Part shown: piece after piece, positions 22,914-32,957 of the stretch | Layout: every line of letters starts with the position of its first letter | Position numbering within the stretch: position 1 is the stretch's first letter | Assembly: GCA_014905825.1 (NCBI GenBank) | Contig: JACGCN010000108.1 | Coordinates: 1 to 53,513, forward strand | Origin: Lyophyllum atratum | Lineage: Eukaryota > Basidiomycota > Agaricomycetes > Agaricales > Lyophyllaceae | Reading direction: 5' to 3' | DNA: 53,513 bases | Notes under the pieces: model-generated | What the model was told of the DNA's origin: nothing | Database searches by the model: none | The model's input: the letters and a program-made list of their open reading frames with translations, nothing else | Translations under genes and position numbers: made by a program

Positions 22914-23960
22914 CGTCCACGACGAACACAGACCCAAGCCCCAAGTGCGCAGCGCGACTTCCACAATGCTCGTCCACGACGAATAAAGTGCGTGAACTTC
23001 GGATTCATCATGGATGTTACTGATTATGTACCAGAGATGCCTCTGCGCTCGTCCACGACGAGTGATATGTGTACTTCCGTCGTCGCTTCCAAGTCAAGGA
23101 CGAACACGTAACCTCCCTGCTCAGGATGCTTGGGTTGGCTACACCGCATCTCGCTGCTCGTCCACGACGAAGCGTGCACTCTGTCAGCTTTTATCGACTG
23201 GGTTATGGCTCGTCGACGACGAACGTGGAACCGCTTCCTACACTCACCTCAGCGCTCGTCTGCGACGAAGAGTGCGTGAACTTACGAACCCTCCATTATG
23301 TTATTGACTCCATACTACAGATTCGACGTCGTCCACGACGAGTAATGTATAGACTTGCGCCCTCGAGCAGTCTCTGAAACCTCCCAGGAACGTGCTCAGG
23401 ATGGATGCCCCACAAGTCAAGATGGGTTCTCGCTGCTCGCCGGCGACGAGGTACAGTGCGTGAAGTCAACTTTTCTCGGTTATAACGTTGACTGCGTACT
23501 CCAGATGCATCTCTGCTCGTCGACGAGAAAGAGTCTACGCACTTCGCTATAGCAAATTCGTGGAGTCGATGACGAATTCTCGCTGCTCGCCGGCGACGAG
23601 GTACAGTGCGTGAAGTCAACTTTTCTCGGTTATAACGTTGACTGCGTACTCCAGATGCATCTCTGCTCGTCGACGAGAAAGAGTCTACGCACTTCGCTAT
23701 AGCAAATTCGTGGAGTCGATGACGAATGCAGAACCACTCCCCAGATGCATTTCAGTGCTCGTCCGCGACGAATAAGTGCGTGAACTCGGCATTTCTTTAA
23801 CATTTGTCGATTATATTATTGACCAAGTACTAAGGATGCATCCGTCTCAATGCTCAAATGCTCGTCCGCGACGAATACAGTGTATAAACTAATCTTCTCT
23901 CAATGATATATAGCTGACTACCTACAAGGAATTGGCCTGTACTCGTCCACGACGAGCAGG
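22914..23960. repeat. Palindrome-bearing satellite (GCTCGTCCACGACGAA), about 13 units
   Basis: Units of roughly 50-150 bp share an interrupted palindrome GCTCGTCCACGACGA(G/A), usually followed by AAGTGCGTGAACTT and preceded by a GATGC(A)TCTCTG stretch. Clear copies start near 22914, 22969, 23048, 23157, 23209, 23255, 23328, 23435, 23515, 23585, 23665, 23760, 23860 and 23940. A 150-bp block is perfectly duplicated (23427-23576 and 23577-23726). Sequence between the palindromes varies in length, so this is a decayed tandem satellite. Confidence 0.8.
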
Positions 23961-24789
23961 GATTGGGGTTAGGGTCTATTCCAAGCGTTATCTCAGACAC
24001 TATGGGTTATTTCAAGCGTCATCTCAGACACTTGTGCTATTCCAAGCGTCATCACTCATGCACGTCTGTATTGACCGTTTCCATATCTGTTATAACTCAT
24101 AGACTTCGTCTCGTTTCAGTGACGCCATAGACAGACTCGTCTGGAACGTTCCCTCTGGTCATAAAAGCCATGGACAAATGGCTCGAAACTCCCTCCCACC
24201 CACGACCCCAAGTTCAATCCTGACCAGTGAGTACCCTTCTTGCTCTGAAAAGCCGTGCGCGGGACCGTGCCTCCGGTCCTAGGATGGCGTTTGGAGCTTT
24301 CTATTATCAACCGTGCACGGGGCCTTGCCAAAGGCCCTACGGCGGTGCTCAGTTGCCTTACGTACCGTGCACGGGGCCTCGCCTTGCTGTCGCCTCCCTA
24401 TCGTATATCTTGCCGCACGATACATCTTGGACCGCCGTGTTTTGGACTTTAGTTTAGTGGACTTGCGCTCGTTTTGACCCCCCCCCCCCTCCTATTCATA
24501 TAGCGCTATAAACACGTATCTGCATCACTACCACCACCACCCCCTGATCATATACCAAAAATGGTTATGTCTTGCATTAGTTGTTTCACATCCTCTTCCT
24601 CGCACGCCCCGACCTTTTTGCGGTACGAGAAGTCTTATGAAGGCGGATCCTCTGCTTAAAGTACGCACGATAACAAAAGTTCTATGAGAGCGGATGCTTC
24701 GTGCTTCATGTCAGTGCCATTGTCCTTTTTTGCCGACTTTTTATCCGGTGTTTGGAGTTACGTCGCCCCTTTACATAATCCACCACGAA
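23961..24789. other. Intergenic stretch with short direct repeats
   Basis: Three copies of a ~30-bp motif (CCAAGCG(T)TCATCTCAGACACT, about 23979-24055) and three copies of CCGTGC(A/G)CGGG(G)CC (24249-24380) are present. The last 250 bp before the next start may be its promoter. No gene is supported. Confidence 0.55.
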
Positions 24790-26475
24790 ATGGCCTCTCC
24801 TCAGTCTAAGCGCGCTAAACCTGAAATCTCAGTCCTCACAAAGGACGATGTTCACACTGACAAATATCCGTCGCTTTCTCGCCCGCTCACCCCGCTCACC
24901 CCGCTCCGTGAAGACATCGTCGCAGATCATTGGGCTGAATCTGACGACAAATGGCAACGATGTGCAGAAACCGGATACCGGCTTCCTGGAGAGTCCGAGA
25001 AGGCGTTGGTAGGGCCACTGTACCCAGGTGAATGCATCCATCGTTGTATGAATTCATGTATTAACATGCAGACACAGCGAGACCGGAAGTGAGATTGGGT
25101 TCACTCAGCAAAGCTAAGAAAAAGCTCTTGCGGGAAATCTTCAGCGACATCGTCGAGGAGTGGCCCACCTCCAATTCTCTAGAGCACGCAGACAGCCTTG
25201 CGTTGTCGCTGGTGAACCAAGATGTCTTTCTCATGGAGTGTGTCCAAATTCCTCTTGGGAAAAGGGCCAACCGTGCGGGGAATGCAAACAGCTCGACCGT
25301 GAGTCTCTGCAACACAGGTGTTTTGAGAGAATGGACTGAGCCGCGTTACAGACTGCATACGACTTGGTCAAGGTCATAGAGGTGCGTTTCGTTCAGATTG
25401 TTTTCAAGACTGCCGGTGAACGATAACGCTTTTTAGGCACCAGCAACTAAGGACGTCAGCTGTCAACAAATCTACTCCCTCTTTCGTGGCTACGTCATTG
25501 AAAGAATCAAACGATGTGAAGCCGCCTCGGGCAAGAATGACTTCGTGCCCTCACACTTCAAGAAGTGTTGGGATGCATCCAACGATTACCGAGAGATCTT
25601 CTCAGGCGCAAGACGGAGTGGTCGGAAGTGTCGTCAGGACGCGGTGTGGATTGGTCTTGAGCGGTGAGCATTGACACAAGCCCTCATCTTGCGCGATCGC
25701 AGAAGATCTTTCTTACTCTTATGCAGCCTCGCTGACGATGAAGTCGAGGCGTTCAACAATCGGCACTTTGTCGAGACGCGAGAGCAGGTCGAGAAAGGAC
25801 TAGAGTCCGGGGCCTTCGACGAGGACGGGTACATTCTAATCAACGGCTTAATGCACCGGATCTGCGCCCCTCCTGCCGAAGACCAACGAATGCGCTCAAT
25901 CATATTGTGGACGAAGGACGGTCCTGATGATGAGAACCCGACTTGGAACAAAGTTGTAAGCATCTCGTAGCCTTTACATCCTTGCGTTATTTGACCACTG
26001 CAATGACAGTTCGGCGGCGTCATCTATAACGTCCACAAGCTCGACAAAACCTTCGGCGACGAGAACCAGCTTGTCACGGATGAGATGACGGGCGTTGAAC
26101 TCGCTGTCCAGTATGTCTTCATTGATCGTTCCCATGTGCGCCAGTCTAACAACAACCCCTAGAGCAAATCAAGCGCTTCCACGTGGACAGAGGATAGCAA
26201 CGGGCGGGACGATGGTGAAGGCCCCGGGTCATCAAGCGGCATTTGGACAGCCGTATCAGGCTACGGTGAGACACGTTCACGTTGATGACCGCTTTCTAAT
26301 CAGATATACTCTCAGATCAAACCTATGGAGGTCACCTCCAAGAACCCCAAGCCGGCAACGATTGAGAAGGTGCAGAAGATCGAGCAGCTGAGGATGAGGA
26401 TGAAGCATGGCACCGCAGGTAGCTATTCCCTCCTCGCACGGAGTCCGATGCTGAGTTACTCTTCTCAGTGTTGCA
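24790..26475 (+). pseudogene. Orphan gene interrupted by the G-rich element
   Basis: ATG 24790 (MASPQSKRAKPEIS) opens a gene with at least eight in-phase exons: 24790-25027, then from 25072, with introns marked by GTGAGT, GTGCGT, GTGAGC, GTAAGC, GTATGT, GTGAGA and GTAGCT donors. The protein (LSKAKKKLLREIF, SLFRGYVIERIKRC, HFVETREQVEKGL, GLMHRICAPPAEDQ, VIYNVHKLDKTFG, GTMVKAPGHQAAFG) looks globular and helical but I do not recognise it. After the last exon's GTAGCT donor and a TCTCAG acceptor, only TGTTGCAG remains before the G-rich element begins at 26476; translation would stop a few codons inside it. So the 3' end is missing. Otherwise no frame break is seen, which suggests a recent interruption or a gene end replaced by recombination. 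Confidence 0.68.
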
Positions 26476-27467
26476 GGGTTATCTAGAGACTTTTTTTTTG
26501 GACTAGGGTACAAATTAGGGTTGAAAAATTTTTGGATTGGGGTACAGGGTTGGGCAGGGATGGGGACTGGGGTTCGACTTGGGGTACAGGGTTGGGCAGG
26601 GATGTGGACTGGGGTTCGACTTGGGGTACAGGGTTGGGCTGTGATACGGACTGGGGTATGACTTGGGGTGTAGGAGGGGTACGCCTTGGGATTTGCTGAG
26701 GGTTGGGCTGGGATTTGCACTTGGGTGTGTTGAGGGTTGGGCTGGGATATGTACTGGGGTGTGCGGAGGGTTGGGCTGGAATGCGTATTGGGGCGGGACC
26801 TGGGGTGGAGTGTTGAGATGGGCTGGGATATGACTTGGGTGTGGGATGCAGGGTACGCCTTGCGGTGTCTGGAGGGTTGGGCTGTAATATGCACTGGGGT
26901 GTGTTGAGGGTTGGGCTGGGATACGTACTGGGGTGTGCAGAGGGTTGGGCTGGGATACACACTGGGGTACGACGGATGGGGGTTGGACTTGGGGTACAGG
27001 TTTGGGCTGCGATATGGGCTGGGGTATGACTTGGGGTGCAGGGCTGGGATACGGCGGATGTGGACTTGGGCAACAGGGTTGGGCTGCGATATGCCTGCAC
27101 TGGATTACAAGTTGGGGCGGGACGTAGCCTGCATAGATACATGTACGCTCCTCTTCGAGGAGGAGCTGTGAATGTGATTACACACAAGAAACCAAAAAAA
27201 CCGACCTGTATACCGTGTGAAGACACACCCGGAATCGAACCAGGGACCACCCTCTTAATCCTTACAACGTCATAATAGCATCAGGCACACAAAAAACCAA
27301 AAAAGGGTTTTGTATATCATGCGATAACACACACCCGGAATCGAACCGGGGACCACCCGCTTAGCCTGCATTAAGCGGGCGTGTAACCAACTATACCATG
27401 TGCACTTGTCAAAGTGCCGCAATGCGATTTACACATACAGTGCAGGTTTGGGTTGGGACTTGGCCCA
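26476..27467. mobile_element. G-rich satellite element, copy 2
   Basis: Starts GGGTTATCTAGAGAC-T9 right after TTGCAG of the interrupted gene and ends GACTTGGCCCA, abutting copy 3. It is nearly identical to 3839-4860 but lacks one 30-bp subunit, and carries both tRNA-like segments. Confidence 0.8.
27327..27405 (-). tRNA. tRNA-like sequence in G-rich element copy 2
   Basis: Same sequence and same A box, B box and 14-nt anticodon loop as the copy at 4720-4798; it belongs to the repeated element. No anticodon assigned. Confidence 0.42.
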
Positions 27468-28144
27468 GGGTTATCTAGAGACTTTTTTTTTGGACTAGGG
27501 TACAAATTAGGGTTGAAAAATTTTTGGATTGGGGTACAGGGTTGGGCAGGGATGGGGACTGGGGTTCGACTTGGGGTACAGGGTTGGGCAGGGATGTGGA
27601 CTGGGGTTCGACTTGGGGTACAGGGTTGGGCTGTGATACGGACTGGGGTATGACTTGGGGTGTAGGAGGGGTACGCCTTGGGATTTGCTGAGGGTTGGGC
27701 TGGGATTTGCACTTGGGTGTGTTGAGGGTTGGGCTGGGATATGTACTGGGGTGTGCGGAGGGTTGGGCTGGAATGCGTATTGGGGCGGGACCTGGGGTGG
27801 AGTGTTGAGATGGGCTGGGATATGACTTGGGTGTGGGATGCAGGGTACGCCTTGCGGTGTCTGGAGGGTTGGGCTGTAATATGCACTGGGGTGTGTTGAG
27901 GGTTGGGCTGGGATACGTACTGGGGTGTGCAGAGGGTTGGGCTGGGATACACACTGGGGTACGACGGATGGGGGTTGGACTTGGGGTACAGGTTTGGGCT
28001 GCGATATGGGCTGGGGTATGACTTGGGGTGCAGGGCTGGGATACGGCGGATGTGGACTTGGGCAACAGGGTTGGGCTGCGATATGCCTGCACTGGATTAC
28101 AAGTTGGGGCGGGACGTAGCCTGCATAGATACATGTACGCTCCT
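27468..28144. mobile_element. G-rich satellite element, copy 3 (truncated)
   Basis: Begins directly after copy 2 with the same GGGTTATCTAGAGAC start and runs to ACATGTACGCTCCT, the position just before the hairpin and tRNA-like part of the full copies. From there the sequence switches within a few bases to the 185-bp repeat at 28149. Confidence 0.8.
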
Positions 28145-28148
28145 ATCC

Positions 28149-28333
28149 ATATTCTTCCTTCCCTGTGCCGCACAGGGAAGCACCCACCGCACCGCGCAGC
28201 GGTGCACCCTCCACGGCCTCGGGGAGGGGGAACCGTCTGCGGTTCCGCTTGCACCGCGGGGAACCGCGAAGAAATGAGCCCGCTAGACGTCGTTCTTTAT
28301 GGCGACGACCTCCGTGCGAATCTTTCGTCTAAA
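28149..28333 (+). repeat. 185-bp identical direct repeat, left copy, with five hairpins
   Basis: Identical, base for base as far as I can align, to 52444-52628. Hairpins lie at 28161-28268: CCCTGTG-CCG-CACAGGG, GCACCGC-GCA-GCGGTGC, CCCTCC..GGAGGG, GGAACCG-TCTG-CGGTTCC, CGCGG-GGAA-CCGCG. In the right copy this is the 3' coding end of a Zn2Cys6 gene; here that gene's upstream part is gone, so the left copy is a gene remnant. Identity ends one base after the TAA. Confidence 0.9.
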
Positions 28334-30870
28334 TTGGAAATCGCAAGCCCCGTCTTTTTCCATCCGACGTGTATAAGGTGCGGTCGCCGCCTCTGCGAAT
28401 GTTATACCCGTCGCCTGGTCCGTCGCCCCCGTAGTCGCCGGCGGCGGCCACGATTTTTGGTTTGTTTTCTCTCATTTTCCAGCGTCCAGCAGGTGACCCC
28501 GGTCCCGCACGAGTGGTCGGTCCTTGTGAGGTGTTTGCCGTTGTGAGTGCAGTCCCCGCCGCCATTGTCCTCGGCGACGACCACTTTAGGGTTAGTGACC
28601 ACTTTTAGTAATTTTTTTCATTTTCAAGTGTCAAAGGTCACACCGCGCAGGCCAGGAAAGGGACGTCCGTTGATGTATGTGTTGCCGCCATGACCATTTT
28701 TTTTTCAATCTTTGTATTTTTCATTTTCGTGTGTCAATGGAAACCCCGCACTTGCGCTGTATGTGTTAGCGGTGCGTCGTCGGTGTCGCCACCGTCAGTG
28801 GAGTCGATATTCATTATCTCTGAGTGCAACGGTAATTGGTAGCAGTCCATTACATCACCCATTTTCGCTTTTTGCAGCAGTGGTTTGGCGGAGGGCAGGC
28901 GGTTTTGCGTATTCAGCCGTATGGGTCATTTGGCATTTTGATCGCTCTTTTCATTTTCGCCTGTTTTGCTTATTCAGCCGTATGGGTCATTTGGCATTTT
29001 GATCGCTCTTTTCATTTTCGCCTGTTTTGCTTATTCAGCCGTATGGGTCATTTGGCATTTTGATCGCTCTTTTCACCCACGCATTTTCGCCTGTTTTGCT
29101 TAGTCAGCCGTATGGGTCATTTGGCATTTTGATCGCTCTTTTCACCCACGCATTGTCGCCTCGCTCTGCACCCCCGGCGCTGCGCGTTTTGGACTGCCTG
29201 CTGTGGTCGGCGTCGCCACCGTCAGTGGAGTCGATATTCATTATCTCTGAGTGCAACGGTAATTGGTAGCAGTCCATTACATCACCCATTTTCGCTTTTT
29301 GCAGCAGTGGTTTGGCGGGGGGCAGGCGGTTTTGCTTATTCAGCCGTATGGGTCATATGGCATTTTGATCGCTCTTTTCACCCATGCATTTTCGCCTGTT
29401 TTGCTTAGTCAGCCGTATGGGTCATTTGGCATTTTGATCGCTCTTTTCACCCACGCATTGTCGCCTCGCTCTGCACCCCCGCCACGATTCCCCCTCTCCT
29501 TGCTCTTCATGATGAGCTGGAAGACGAACGAGCAGGATGCATACATTCTGGGACAAAAAAATCAACGAGACACCCAAGACACACCCGGGAATTGAACCGG
29601 GGACCGCCCGCTAAGTCGCAGACAAAGTGTGCGTGATAACCATTATACCATGTGTCCATGTTAAAGGTGGCATCGCCTCAGAATTCCCCGTGCAGCTGCA
29701 AATAGAATAGAGTCAGAAACAGGCGTGTGCGCGTCATACAAACGCGTGGGGGCCAGGCGGTTTTGCTTATTCAGCCGTATGGGTCATTTGGCATTTTGAT
29801 CGCTCTTTTCACCCATGCATTTTCGCCTGTTTTGCTTAGTCAGCCGTATGGGTCATTTGGCATTTTGATCGCTCTTTTCACCCACACATTTTCGCCTGCC
29901 TGCGCTCTGCACCGCGGTTTTGCTTGGTGAGCCGTATGGGTCATTTGGCATTTTGATCGCTCTTTTCACCCACGCATTGTCGCCTCGCTCTGCACCCCCG
30001 GCGCTGCGCATTTTGGACTGCCTGCTGTGGTCGGCGTCGCCACCGTCAGTGGAGTCGATATTCATTATCTCTGAGTGCAACGGTAATTGGTAGCAGTCCA
30101 TTACATCACCCATTTTCGCTTTTTGCAGCAGTGGTTTGGCGGGGGGCAGGCGGTTTTGCTTATTCAGCCGTATGGGTCATATGGCATTTTGATCGCTCTT
30201 TTCACCCATGCATTTTCGCCTGTTTTGCTTAGTCAGCCGTATGGGTCATTTGGCATTTTGATCGCTCTTCTCACCCATGCATTTTCGCCTGTTTTGCTTA
30301 GTCAGCCGTATGGGTCATTTGGCATTTTGATCGCTCTTTTCACCCACACATTTTCGCCTGCCTGCGCTCTGCACCGCGGTTTTGCTTGGTGAGCCGTATG
30401 GGTCATTTGGCATTTTGATCGCTCTTTTCACCCACGCATTGTCGCCTCGCTCTGCACCCCCGGCGCTGCGCATTTTGGACTGCCTGCTGTGGTCGGCGTC
30501 GCCACCGTCAGTGGAGTCGATATTCATTATCTCTGAGTGCAACGGTAATTGGTAGCAGTCCATTACATCACCCATTTTCGCTTTTTGCAGCAGTGGTTTG
30601 GCGGGGGGCAGGCGGTTTTGCTTATTCAGCCGTATGGGTCATATGGCATTTTGATCGCTCTTTTCACCCATGCATTTTCGCCTGTTTTGCTTAGTCAGCC
30701 GTATGGGTCATTTGGCATTTTGATCGCTCTTTTCACCCACGCATTGTCGCCTCGCTCTGCACCCCCGGCGCTGCGCGTTTTGGACTGCCTGCTGTCGTCG
30801 TGGTCGCCAATGTCAATGGAGTCCATATTCATCATTTGTGAGAGCAACCGTAACCGCTAAGAGTCCATGG
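28334..30870. repeat. Terminal region with nested tandem repeats
   Basis: Non-coding. From about 28917 a 40-bp core, CAGCCGTATGGGTCATTTGG plus CATTTTGATCGCTCTTTTCA, recurs about a dozen times, usually preceded by GTTTTGCTTAGT and followed by CCCA(C/T)GCATT(T/G)TCGCCT. A larger unit including TGTGGTCGGCGTCGCCACCG and GGTAATTGGTAGCAGTCC repeats with a period of 462 bp (for example around 30087 and 30549). The same landmarks, diverged, reappear at 53217-53450. Open frames in it only follow the repeat. Confidence 0.8.
29577..29657 (-). tRNA. tRNA-like sequence inside the terminal region
   Basis: Acceptor GGACACA pairs with TGTGTCT (one G-U), A box TGGTATAATGG and B box GGTTCAATTCC are at tRNA spacing, and the D arm resembles real fungal tRNAs. 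The anticodon region is expanded and poorly paired, and the T stem has one extra C, so I assign no anticodon. It is related to the tRNA-like heads of the G-rich element but not identical. It could be an intron-containing tRNA or a decayed element head. Confidence 0.45.
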
Positions 30871-30918
30871 TGTACCCTCACTGCCGCCATTGCTCCCCAG
30901 TGTGCGACCGGGAGCGTT

Positions 30919-31579
30919 TCACACCGGGTGAGGCGAACGGTCGACACCTGTACTACGCTGGTGTTTCAGAGTTTCGACGTCGGTTCTGAGGGCATCGATG
31001 TCCTCTCGCAGGCACTCAAACTCGCGTTGGAGGTCCCCAACGATATGGTGCTGTTCTTGAGCTGGGGAACACTGGGGGTAAGGCGGGAGTGGGCGTGATC
31101 AGGGGGGACTTACTGAGTTGGGACCGAATGCTAACCGCAATACGTCCCATGGACGGCTGTCGCCTCAAGACGTTGTTCGCGGCGGCCCCCACGTTCGTGT
31201 GTTGCGCGTGGACTGCCGGGGCGGTTAAGTTGCTCTCATCACCCGGGTTAGGCGACGCGGACTCCGTGTCGCTCCCGTCGCGACGATCGCGTTTGGTGGG
31301 TGCAGGATTGGCGTCGGCCGCTACTCAGTGCGGTGCGTCAGCGAGTGAGTGGTAGTGAGATTTCTCAGGATCGTACCAGCAGCTGAAGGGTGTCCCCTCT
31401 TGAGCACTCCTTTCGGCGAACATCTGCCACCATGGATGTTGGAGACCGGGTGGACGCACATTAGCGGCGCATCTTCATCGCGCGTTGATTGCAGCGCATT
31501 GGCGCCATCAGGGCTCTGGGCAGCGCGGCCGTCAGTGAGAGCGCTGGGGCCACGGATCTTGACTGACCTTGAAGTCCAT
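30919..31579 (-). CDS. Coiled-coil protein, paralogue of the next gene (166 aa)
   Basis: Exons 31579-31568, 31515-31377, 31320-31114 and 31061-30919 join in phase to 166 residues; the very short first exon (MDFK) makes the start tentative. Its middle (GVLKRGHPSAAA, ADANPAPTKRDRRD) and its two downstream introns (GTACGA and GTAAGT donors at matching positions) align with the gene at 31854-32777, so the two are tandem paralogues in the same orientation. The C-terminus (QEQHHIVGDLQREFECLREDIDALRTDVETL...) is a predicted coiled coil. No catalytic motif is seen. A nuclear oligomerising accessory protein is possible; that is a guess. Confidence 0.6.
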
Positions 31580-31853
31580 GGTCGTCCTCGCAGGCAGCTC
31601 AAGATCGTGGCAGGGAGTCCGTGTTGCTGGAGGCACAGTGGTCATGGTGGGCGAAAGGAAAATTTCACTCGGGATATTTGTATGACTAAGGTTTTAGGTC
31701 GCTCCTTTCCCGCGGGTATCTCCCCCCGCCTGACGTCTTCGCTCGTCGACATCGCTTTCGTTCTCTTGTAGAGGGCTCACGCGCTCAATGTGTATGCAGG
31801 CACTACAAAACACTAACGCAAGAAATCGACTTGTTTTGTGTATCATAATGGCA

Positions 31854-32777
31854 CTATGGCATCCCGTCCTCGAGATCATACACTCGCTCTCGGGTGTACA
31901 CCACCTGGTGTTCGACGTTTTCCACTCGGTTTTGTAGATTTTCTACCACGAATTCAAGGGCCTCCACCTCCCGTCGCAGGGTTCCCATCTGTGTTCTAAG
32001 TTCGTGGAGTATATCGTTCTGCTCGTGGGCTGGAGGACGATCAGCTCCCAGGCGAAGCGCAGGGTATGAGGGGAGGGGCAACTTACTGAGTCGCATGCGG
32101 ATCCTAAAAACCGGCGTGCGCGAGGGGCTACTGGCAGAAGTGTTGGTGTCCACGGTGCGGAGCGCGGCGGCGGGCGCGGTGTTCTCATCGGGCTGGTGAG
32201 GCGACGCGGTGACCCTTTCGTCGCGGTCGCGACGAGGCCGTTTGGCTGGTGCAGGATTGGCGTCGGTGGCTGGCCAGCAAAGCGCGTCAGCCACAAACGG
32301 GTGCGGAAAGAGTGCAAGGTCGTACGTGCTTGGGAAGCCTGTCCCCTCTTGAGTTCTCGCCCTCGGTCTGGCGACGGTGAGACGGGGTCGACCACCTGTC
32401 CGTCGCCCATGGCTCGGGCGACGTCGGAAACCTGGGTCAGGGGGTGTCAGCGACGACACTTGTCCCGCACACGTCGAGACTCACCTCCGCATCGCGCTCA
32501 TCGGACGCGATCTCGGCTTCTGGACGCGAGGTGACTATGGTTTCCAAAGAGTGCAAGGTCGCAGGTGCTGGGGAAGCCTGTCCCCTCTTGAGTTCTCGCC
32601 CTCGGTCTGGCGACGGTGAGACGGGGTCGACCGCCTGTCCGTCGCCCATGGCTCGGGCGACGTCGGAAACCTGGGTCAGGGGGTGTCAGCGACGACGCTT
32701 GTCCCGCACACGTCGAGACTCACCTCCGCATCGCGCTCATCGGACGCGATCCCAGTTTCTGGATGCGAGGTGACCAT
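31854..32777 (-). CDS. Coiled-coil protein with duplicated exon (234 aa)
   Basis: Five exons, 32777-32724, 32670-32485, 32431-32326, 32269-32087 and 32029-31854, join in phase to 234 residues. The 18 codons of exon 1 (MVTSHPETGIASDERDAE) and its intron are repeated, 240 bp downstream, at the end of exon 2 and intron 2; the VSDVARAMGDGQ.VDPVSPSPD block is likewise doubled. So a tandem exon duplication lengthened the protein. In the first copy the GTACGA donor is mutated, so that part reads through. A basic patch (AKRPRRDRDER) precedes a C-terminal coiled coil (HELRTQMGTLRREVEALEFV...). Function unknown. Start chosen at the Met aligning with the duplicated exon; Mets upstream at 32792 and beyond are possible. 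Confidence 0.7.
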
Positions 32778-32957
32778 GGCAGACTGCATGTGGTGGTGAA
32801 GCAGGAAGATGGAGTGAAACAAAATTTCGCTCCCTGTTTTTATTTTGGGTTGTACCATGACTAAGCTTTCTGATGGCCGCCCAGGTGTTTCGGCCGAGGA
32901 ACACAAACGTGCATAGTGGGAGCGCGCAAACTACAAAGTGCTACTGGGGTATAGTGC

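Noticed and set aside
22914..23960. CRISPR-like array (regular palindromic repeats with variable spacers)
   Set aside because: Unit and spacer lengths are irregular, units are degenerate, spacers share sequence, and the genome is eukaryotic with introns; no cas genes.
28836..30860. Repeated frames reading YGSFGILIALFTHAFSP, resembling membrane segments
   Set aside because: They follow the 40-bp terminal repeat, break and restart with the array, and have antisense frames of similar length.
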